A DNA stretch of 64,000 nucleotides from contig VBWE01000002.1 in the NCBI GenBank assembly GCA_006218065.1, positions 177,045 through 241,044 on the forward strand, in the 5' to 3' direction. Below, in pieces: positions 59,426 to 64,000 of the stretch (positions are counted from its first letter, which is position 1; every line of letters begins with the position of its first letter). Both the position numbers and the translations under genes were made by a program. The DNA comes from Bacteroidota bacterium. Lineage in GTDB: Bacteria > Bacteroidota > Bacteroidia > Palsa-965. The notes under the pieces are model-generated. The model saw nothing but the letters and a program-made list of their open reading frames with translations. It searched no databases and was not told the DNA's origin.

Positions 59426-61333
59426 TCAGAAACAGTTAGTGACGGCCGGAGCGCGTTTAATTATAAAGGCATAATCACTGCCCGGCTGCATCGGGATATG
59501 CAGTCGTCCCGCCGCATCGCTCCGGATACAGGCACTCCAGGTTTCTTTCCCGGGCTCACGGGTACTGTAAAACGTAACGTTATATTTTTTCCGCGCCCGC
59601 ATGCCTTTCACGATAAATTTCTCTTCCGTTTTATCTGCCGGTGCGTTTGCTTCGTCATCGTCTTTCGGCAGCGGCATGGTTTTGCCCGAGCGGTCCTTAC
59701 AGTTGCGGGAAACATTTCCCCACCAGTATGATTTGTTGTGCACCCAGCCCGCCGTCATACCTCCGTACCTGGTTTGTTTGCTTTGTACGTAAAACGCTTC
59801 GAGATCCTGCGATTCAAATGCGTCACTTTCCCGGAGTACGGTCATGTCCACGTTTTTTATAAATGCCGCGAGCGCCGGGAAATTCGCCTTACGGAAACCG
59901 TCGTTCTTCCACTGCCACCAGTTTAATCCCGCGCCATACATGCCCATGAACGCGGTGGCCCACAAATCGTTGTGAAAAATAATATCGTTGCAGGATTCGA
60001 AATCATCGGCATCGCAATTATTTCCCGGCCCGTTCATGATACCCATTTCCGTAAAAAGTGCAGGCTTGTCCCATTTCCGCAGAAGTCCTTCCGGGCTGCC
60101 GTGAACCTGTTTCATCCGGCGATGCTGCCTGCGCAATTCGTTATGGTAGGAGTGCCGGCTGGTCAGTTGCATTTCCGGCTGGCTGAAAACGCGCGAAGAA
60201 ATTTTCGGACCGAAACTGGTCGAAATCAAAACCGGGCTGCGCAATTCTTCCCGGATAAACGGAACGATTTCACGCATCCAGCGGAGAAAATCATCCTCGC
60301 TCAATTCTTTCCAGTGGTCCTGTTCGCTGATCAGTTCGATGGAAGCCAGTTGCGGACTGTATCCCCAGCGGCTGAAAAAATACCGGAACCTGTTTTTGAC
60401 CAACTGCCGGCATACGCTGTCTTTCAGTATCGCCGACTGGTCGGCAGACCCGGGCAAAAGTTTTTTGTACGGATGATTTTTCCATCCCCACATATCGTCG
60501 GGAGAAACCATCATGATCATGCTGACCATGACTTTGATGTCGCGTTCTTCCGCGATGCGGAAAATACTGTCGAGCACGGCTGCGCGTTCCTGGCTGTAAT
60601 GCCCGGCTTTTTCCCATTCGAAATTCATGCTCCATTCCACCAGCACGATCCGCGCGAGATTGCCGCCGTTATTTGCGAGGTTATGCAGGTAATGGTAAAT
60701 GTCATAGTACCCGGCGTAGTACTGCGGAGCGGGGCCGGGCCGGCCTTTCAGCTCAGCCATATCCGCCCAGGCAATATTCTGCCCGATCGCGAAGAACGGT
60801 GTGTTGTCTTCGTGCACGAGCATGGTTTTGTTCCCGTGAATACGCAGCGCTCCGTGTTTGGTTGAAATGGCGCAGCGAAAACGATATTCCGGCAAACGCT
60901 TCGTTTGAATTCCCGGTCCGCTGTATTCAACCATGCATGTCCATTGACCGGTATCGGGCGGAGCAAAACGGACGCGCCAGGGATGTGTGCTGGATTCCGC
61001 TACGTACGTGTTTGATTTTTCATCGGCTTTTGTTTCCTGCATATAATACGCATCCCGGATGAACGTGTACGCCCCGCTGGTAAACGTCGCTTTTACGTGC
61101 AGCTGTTCCGGATCGTAAGGATTGAGCGCGGGTTCATTTTTGGCAAAATACGCTTCGATCATTTCATGAACAGCGGCAATGCGGAAACCGAGTTCGACAG
61201 TTTCGTAACGGCCAACGTCCCCTTTGCTGTCTTCGTTGACGACGGGCCGGATTTGCCTGATGCCGTCTTTCTGCGCAGGAAGGATCGAAGTAAAACTGCA
61301 AAGCAAAAAAGACAGGAGAAAGATTTTTTTCAC
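59426..61333 (-). CDS. DUF5060-like secreted glycoside hydrolase
   Basis: 635 residues from GTG 61333 (signal peptide VKKIFLLSFLLCSFTSILPAQ). N-terminal beta-sandwich of DUF5060 type (about 38-165: YETVELGFRIAAV...FYVR-like AYYMQETK...RVRFAPPDTGQWTCMVEYSG), then a TIM barrel (about 175-510) beginning HGNKTMLVHEDNTPFFAIGQNIAW. Two acidic residues lie where clan GH-A enzymes need them: ELISEQDHW (acid/base) and ALFTEMGIMNG (nucleophile). The end (from about 540) is a small beta domain. Substrate unknown; relatives act on plant or algal polysaccharides. An ATG at 61402 is in frame but overlaps the start of the divergent gene. Confidence 0.75.
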   Translation of the reverse strand: MKKIFLLSFLLCSFTSILPAQKDGIRQIRPVVNEDSKGDVGRYETVELGFRIAAVHEMIEAYFAKNEPALNPYDPEQLHVKATFTSGAYTFIRDAYYMQETKADEKSNTYVAESSTHPWRVRFAPPDTGQWTCMVEYSGPGIQTKRLPEYRFRCAISTKHGALRIHGNKTMLVHEDNTPFFAIGQNIAWADMAELKGRPGPAPQYYAGYYDIYHYLHNLANNGGNLARIVLVEWSMNFEWEKAGHYSQERAAVLDSIFRIAEERDIKVMVSMIMMVSPDDMWGWKNHPYKKLLPGSADQSAILKDSVCRQLVKNRFRYFFSRWGYSPQLASIELISEQDHWKELSEDDFLRWMREIVPFIREELRSPVLISTSFGPKISSRVFSQPEMQLTSRHSYHNELRRQHRRMKQVHGSPEGLLRKWDKPALFTEMGIMNGPGNNCDADDFESCNDIIFHNDLWATAFMGMYGAGLNWWQWKNDGFRKANFPALAAFIKNVDMTVLRESDAFESQDLEAFYVQSKQTRYGGMTAGWVHNKSYWWGNVSRNCKDRSGKTMPLPKDDDEANAPADKTEEKFIVKGMRARKKYNVTFYSTREPGKETWSACIRSDAAGRLHIPMQPGSDYAFIIKRAPAVTNCF

Positions 61334-61377
61334 AAGCCTAATTTCCGGTTTTATTTTCAAAACCAATCCCCGGGGCT

Positions 61378-61385
61378 TATTTTTG
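61378..61385 (+). promoter_or_regulatory. -7 box of the oxidase subunit III gene
   Basis: TATTTTTG, perfect TAnnTTTG, 15 bases before ATG 61401; TTTT lies 20 bases upstream (61354-61357). Confidence 0.5.
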
Positions 61386-61400
61386 TTGTAAACGATTATC

Positions 61401-62033
61401 ATGGCCCGACGATCTTTTCCGAAGGACGAGAAAGAACCGGCTTTCAGCTTCGGGCGGATTGAAAAATTCCACCCGCTGAAAACGATGATCTACGTGATCA
61501 TCGCGGGCATCACCGTGCTTTTCCTGACCATGATGATTTTGTTCGTGTCATCGAAGCCGGCATTTCACCTGGCCGACAAATTGTTTCCGAAATCGTTTTT
61601 CCTGAGCACGGCGGTTATCCTGGCGAGCAGTATTTTTATCCGGAAAGCGCGGAAGGCATTTGCGCGCGAAAACCCGGTCGCGCTCAGCCGGAATTTATAC
61701 ATCGCTGCGCTGCTGGCTCTTGCGTTCAGCGGCTCGCAGTATTTCGGCTGGACGCAGTTGTGGAACAGCGGCATTTACCTGAAAGGAACACCGTCGGGCG
61801 CGTTTTTATACGTGATCTCCGGCCTGCACCTGGCGCATCTTTCAGGCGGATTGCTGTTCCTGGCGCTGGCGATCATCAAAGCTGTTCGTGCAAAAAAAGA
61901 TGCCGTAAAAGGAATTGTTTATTTCACCGACCCGCTGGAAAAGGTACGTGTGGAGATGCTCGAAAAATACTGGCATTACCTCGACGGGCTCTGGATCGTA
62001 CTGTTCCTTTATTTCCTGTGGTTTTTCGTGTGA
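61401..62033 (+). CDS. Cytochrome c oxidase subunit III-like protein
   Basis: 210 residues with five membrane helices, of the heme-copper oxidase subunit III family. The C-terminal signature SGLHLAHLSGGLLFLALAI and KYWHYLDGLWIVLFLYFLWF (HxxH and YWHxxDxxW) is clear, as is GSQYFGWTQL in the third helix. Subunit III stabilises oxidases that pump protons to reduce oxygen. It stands alone, without subunits I and II, so those must lie elsewhere. It diverges from the glycosidase-like gene with 67 bases between starts. Confidence 0.88.
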   Translation: MARRSFPKDEKEPAFSFGRIEKFHPLKTMIYVIIAGITVLFLTMMILFVSSKPAFHLADKLFPKSFFLSTAVILASSIFIRKARKAFARENPVALSRNLYIAALLALAFSGSQYFGWTQLWNSGIYLKGTPSGAFLYVISGLHLAHLSGGLLFLALAIIKAVRAKKDAVKGIVYFTDPLEKVRVEMLEKYWHYLDGLWIVLFLYFLWFFV

Positions 62034-62154
62034 ACAAAAGTTTTAGGTAATTTCGCCTTCCGATTTCATCAGTAGATGAATACGAATAATTGCCCGGATG
62101 CCGCCTTCATTTCATTACGGCAGACAGGGCGGAAGACTGTGAATATGAATTATT
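62034..62154. other. Spacer before tRNA-Leu, nothing firm
   Basis: About 120 bases between the oxidase gene and the tRNA. I see no reading frame and no clear terminator. It should hold the tRNA promoter, but no good box pair could be fixed. Confidence 0.4.
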
Positions 62155-62241
62155 GCCCGAATGGCGGAATCGGTAGACGCGCTGGTCTCAAACACCAGTG
62201 AGCTCACCCTCGTGCCGGTTCGACTCCGGCTTCGGGTACCA
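62155..62241 (+). tRNA. tRNA-Leu (anticodon CAA)
   Basis: An 87-nt cloverleaf. Acceptor GCCCGAA (62155-62161) pairs with TTCGGGT (62231-62237), one G-T pair, then A and an encoded CCA. D-loop GGCGGAATCGGTAGACGC; anticodon stem CTGGT/ACCAG with loop CTCAAAC, anticodon CAA at 62189-62191 (reads UUG); a long variable arm (GAGCTCACCCTCGTG) as in class II tRNAs; and T-loop GGTTCGACTCC. It marks the border to a stretch of different character. Confidence 0.97.
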
Positions 62242-62243
62242 AG

Positions 62244-62273
62244 CCGGATCATTTAACGATGATCCGGTTTTTT
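62244..62273 (+). terminator. Terminator of tRNA-Leu
   Basis: CCGGATCAT (62244-62252) pairs perfectly with ATGATCCGG (62259-62267), 6-base loop, then TTTTTT. Confidence 0.9.
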
Positions 62274-62414
62274 GTTTCTCTTCCTCAATAAAATCAAGGC
62301 TTTCAGTTCAAAAGCAAGATTCGATATTTTACGCGCTAAATAATCCGTATTTCAATTTGCATTGAGAATGAATTAATTGCGAGTTCGAGTACGGTTCACC
62401 CTAAAAATTATATT

Positions 62415-62606
62415 ATGAGCGACTACAAAAGATTAAGTATTGAGGAATTGAGATCATTTCCTGGCTTTGAAAATTACACTGATGAAATGGCTAAAGAAAC
62501 CATTGTGAGTCTTGAAAGTTTGTCAATTCTATTTTATGAATTGCATCAAAAATCATCTCTCGAAAGGGAAAGTGGATACGAGCGAACTGAAAAGAACCGT
62601 GATTAG
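62415..62606 (+). CDS. Small unknown protein beside tRNA-Leu
   Basis: 63 residues, acidic and helical: RLSIEELRSFPGFENYTDEMAKETIVSLESLSILFYELHQK. The leader (AAAAATTATATT) suits a Bacteroidota start. The codons are much more A/T-rich than in the rest of the window, which suggests acquired DNA. In my experience small proteins with a similar PGFEN(Y/L)T...IxSL pattern occur near mobile elements of Bacteroidota, but that is a loose memory and no function is claimed. Confidence 0.5.
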   Translation: MSDYKRLSIEELRSFPGFENYTDEMAKETIVSLESLSILFYELHQKSSLERESGYERTEKNRD

Positions 62607-62686
62607 GATACAACATACAGAGAATTGGCTACTCTGACGCTTTTAAAGTTGCTGAACTTTGTGTCATAATTAAAAACATAAAAAAT

Positions 62687-62780
62687 ATGGCAACAAAAAA
62701 TTGGACAACAGACGACATTCCTTCACAGCAAGGAAAAACAATTCTGAACACAGGTACGTATCGTGACAGGAGCGTACTGA
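62687..62780 (+). pseudogene. N-terminal remnant of a short-chain dehydrogenase/reductase
   Basis: From ATG 62687 the frame reads MATKNWTTDDIPSQQGKTIL, which is the usual start of one SDR group (WT..DIPSQ.GKT-[IV]-[LV]-VTGA). It then goes wrong: NTGTYRDRSV in place of VTGANSGIG. If 16 bases (about 62744-62759) are left out, the frame gives TILVTGAY before a stop. So the glycine-rich NAD(P)-binding loop is broken and the other ~250 residues are missing. The next gene starts 18 bases later. Confidence 0.6.
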
Positions 62781-62797
62781 CCCTATTGAAATACCCA

Positions 62798-63916
62798 ATG
62801 AGAAAAGTATTAACCTTATTAACATTAATTATTATGACAACAAACACTGCATCTTACGGACAAAACACTTCGGCTAAAAATGTCGAGAAGAAACATGCAT
62901 TGATCATCATCTCATCCGGTCGACAACTGCCGTTGGCCGAGCCAGCAGAGGTCAAGTCGATCTCGACCGGGTTCTTTCTTGTCGAGTTGGCACAAGTACT
63001 TAAGGAATTTGAGAACGAATACGATTTCACCTTTGTCACACCTGACGGCAAGGCTCCCCAGCTCGACATCAATGGCATGGCTCTGTCCATGCAATACATC
63101 GAGAAGATCGGTTACAAAACCATCCCCCTCCGCAGGAAACAATACCGCAGCTCGTTCGACGTTAACAGCTTCAGGCAAAGCTATCCCAAGTTGGTCAACC
63201 GCCGAGAACAGGAACTCCAGCTACTGGAGCGTCACATGGGGAAGATTCCAGTCTCCGAATTATTACCTAACAGCGAGCCAGAACTTACACAGTATCGCTC
63301 CGAACTGATTCGCCGCCTCGACACGTTGCCAGAGATCACTTTCCACTCGCTGAAGGAACTCATCGAGCGTCACCGCAACCCGGCCGACTCGTTCAAATTC
63401 TCAAACTTTGACTTCATTCACGCACCAGGAGGGCATGCTCCTATGGTAGATTTCTTGAACAACCCGTGGCTCGGCGAAACTCTCCACTTAGCACGAGAGA
63501 ACGGCGTCATCATTTCGCTGATCTGTCACGCACCCGTGGGGGTAACCTCCACCCGGCAGCGTATTGATACGCTAGGCCGTCCCTATCTCGTGAGCGACAA
63601 CCCGTTTCTCGCTGCCTCCATCTCGACCGTTCCCAAGATTGGCGAGTTGTTCGCACTGCGGTTCCTCTACCCACATGTCCTCGGCAAGAAGACCCGAACC
63701 TCTTACTTCGTCGACAAAGCCATCAAGGAAGCTGGTTTCAAACTTGCGACCTCCATCAACATAGCCGCCCCGAAACTGGCCTACGAGCCGTCTGTGCAGC
63801 TACTCACTGGCAACGGCCCGCAAGCCATCGACATGCAGACTGCCAAGCTGCGTAGCATACTCAACAGCACCGGAGCCACCACCAAGCGTACCACTGGCAA
63901 GAAGCTGAGTAAGTAA
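62798..63916 (+). CDS. Secreted DJ-1/PfpI family protein (Hsp31-like)
   Basis: 372 residues from ATG 62798. Signal peptide MRKVLTLLTLIIMTTNTASYGQ, then a DJ-1/PfpI domain: HALIIISSG, FFLVELAQVLKEFENEYDFTFVTPDGKAPQLD, FDFIHAPGGHAPMVDF and SLICHAPVGV, where C is the nucleophile on the elbow and H follows. The E near its start (FLVELAQ) is the partner acid. The long inserts and the APGGHAPM loop resemble Hsp31-type chaperone/glyoxalase members. It prefers AAG for lysine and CTC/GAG codons, unlike its neighbours, a sign of transfer. ATG 62687 is in frame but belongs to an SDR remnant. Confidence 0.8.
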   Translation: MRKVLTLLTLIIMTTNTASYGQNTSAKNVEKKHALIIISSGRQLPLAEPAEVKSISTGFFLVELAQVLKEFENEYDFTFVTPDGKAPQLDINGMALSMQYIEKIGYKTIPLRRKQYRSSFDVNSFRQSYPKLVNRREQELQLLERHMGKIPVSELLPNSEPELTQYRSELIRRLDTLPEITFHSLKELIERHRNPADSFKFSNFDFIHAPGGHAPMVDFLNNPWLGETLHLARENGVIISLICHAPVGVTSTRQRIDTLGRPYLVSDNPFLAASISTVPKIGELFALRFLYPHVLGKKTRTSYFVDKAIKEAGFKLATSINIAAPKLAYEPSVQLLTGNGPQAIDMQTAKLRSILNSTGATTKRTTGKKLSK

Positions 63917-63950
63917 CCGTGATCGTCCACCTCTCTGGCAAGTGATCCTG

Positions 63951-63977
63951 CGGAATACTTTCGCTAGCGAAGTGTAT
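63951..63977. repeat. Short palindrome after the DJ-1 gene
   Basis: TTCGCTAGCGAA (63960-63971) is a perfect 12-base palindrome, extended by ATAC and GTAT outside. It has no T-run, so it may be a protein site or recombination site and not a terminator. Confidence 0.45.
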
Positions 63978-64000
63978 GTGCAGCCTAATCAAAAGTTCAA

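Noticed and set aside
62687-63916. A single 409-residue DJ-1 protein from ATG 62687
   Set aside because: The first ~23 residues are a short-chain dehydrogenase N-terminus, and a good signal peptide starts at ATG 62798.

Overview
**Organism.** The window looks like the chromosome of a free-living member of the Bacteroidota with a medium G+C content. The evidence is: many starts sit just behind a TAnnTTTG -7 box, several with TTTG about 20 bases further upstream; secreted proteins end in type IX secretion (T9SS) sorting domains; succinate dehydrogenase has the one-piece cytochrome b; and there is an NtrY-like kinase, a SpoIIE phosphatase with TPRs, carboxypeptidase-regulatory-like domains and many A-rich leaders. 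No transposase, phage or plasmid gene was seen. Only the last ~1.7 kb, behind a tRNA-Leu, looks different in composition.

**Layout.** 1-8.5 kb: a radical SAM protein cut by the window edge, fructosamine kinase, a TPR-SpoIIE phosphatase, a VanZ-like protein, RidA and two large membrane proteins, one of GT-C type. 8.7-12.4 kb: a textbook sdhCAB operon with a perfect promoter and a terminator. 12.4-17.6 kb: a minus-strand pair (trypsin-like protease and a secreted protein), then rpoN with a membrane gene behind it. 17.6-20.6 kb: an arsenic operon of arsR, a 27-residue cysteine-rich peptide not seen by ordinary gene calling, arsM, a metallophosphoesterase and an aquaporin. 20.6-24 kb: three small carboxypeptidase-regulatory-like secreted proteins, a broken fourth one, a 270-bp compound palindromic element and a SlyD-like isomerase. 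24-30 kb: methionine aminotransferase, B12-dependent ribonucleotide reductase, an omega-amidase-type nitrilase and radA. 30-36.7 kb: two T9SS cargo proteins (one a GH17-like hydrolase), a TPR-like protein and LD-carboxypeptidase. 36.9-47.2 kb: a VIT-VWA protein fused to an outer-membrane-receptor-like barrel, small secreted proteins, an OmpA lipoprotein, an oligopeptide-binding lipoprotein and exonuclease III. 47.4-62 kb: a very large surface protein, a candidate structured ncRNA, a coiled-coil protein, comF, an NtrY-like sensor kinase, a stand-alone B12-binding domain, a DUF5060-like glycosidase and a cytochrome oxidase subunit III. 62.1-64 kb: tRNA-Leu(CAA), a small unknown gene, a short-chain-dehydrogenase remnant and a secreted DJ-1/PfpI protein.

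**How it works together.** Succinate dehydrogenase and the oxidase subunit III-like protein point to aerobic respiration. NrdJ and the B12-binding domain imply a need for cobalamin. The arsenic block appears to work by methylation, with no arsenite pump or arsenate reductase in sight. Two similar 16-bp near-palindromes, one lying over the arsR -7 box, fit control by ArsR.

**Most interesting points.** (1) The cysteine-rich peptide and its ArsR-type boxes. (2) A family of long intergenic inverted repeats, two copies of which (41903-41979 and 58536-58617) have changed bases in both arms so that pairing is kept. (3) A free-standing ncRNA candidate at about 51105-51366. (4) The VIT-VWA-barrel fusion. 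(5) Two gene remnants, at 23286-23419 and 62687-62780.
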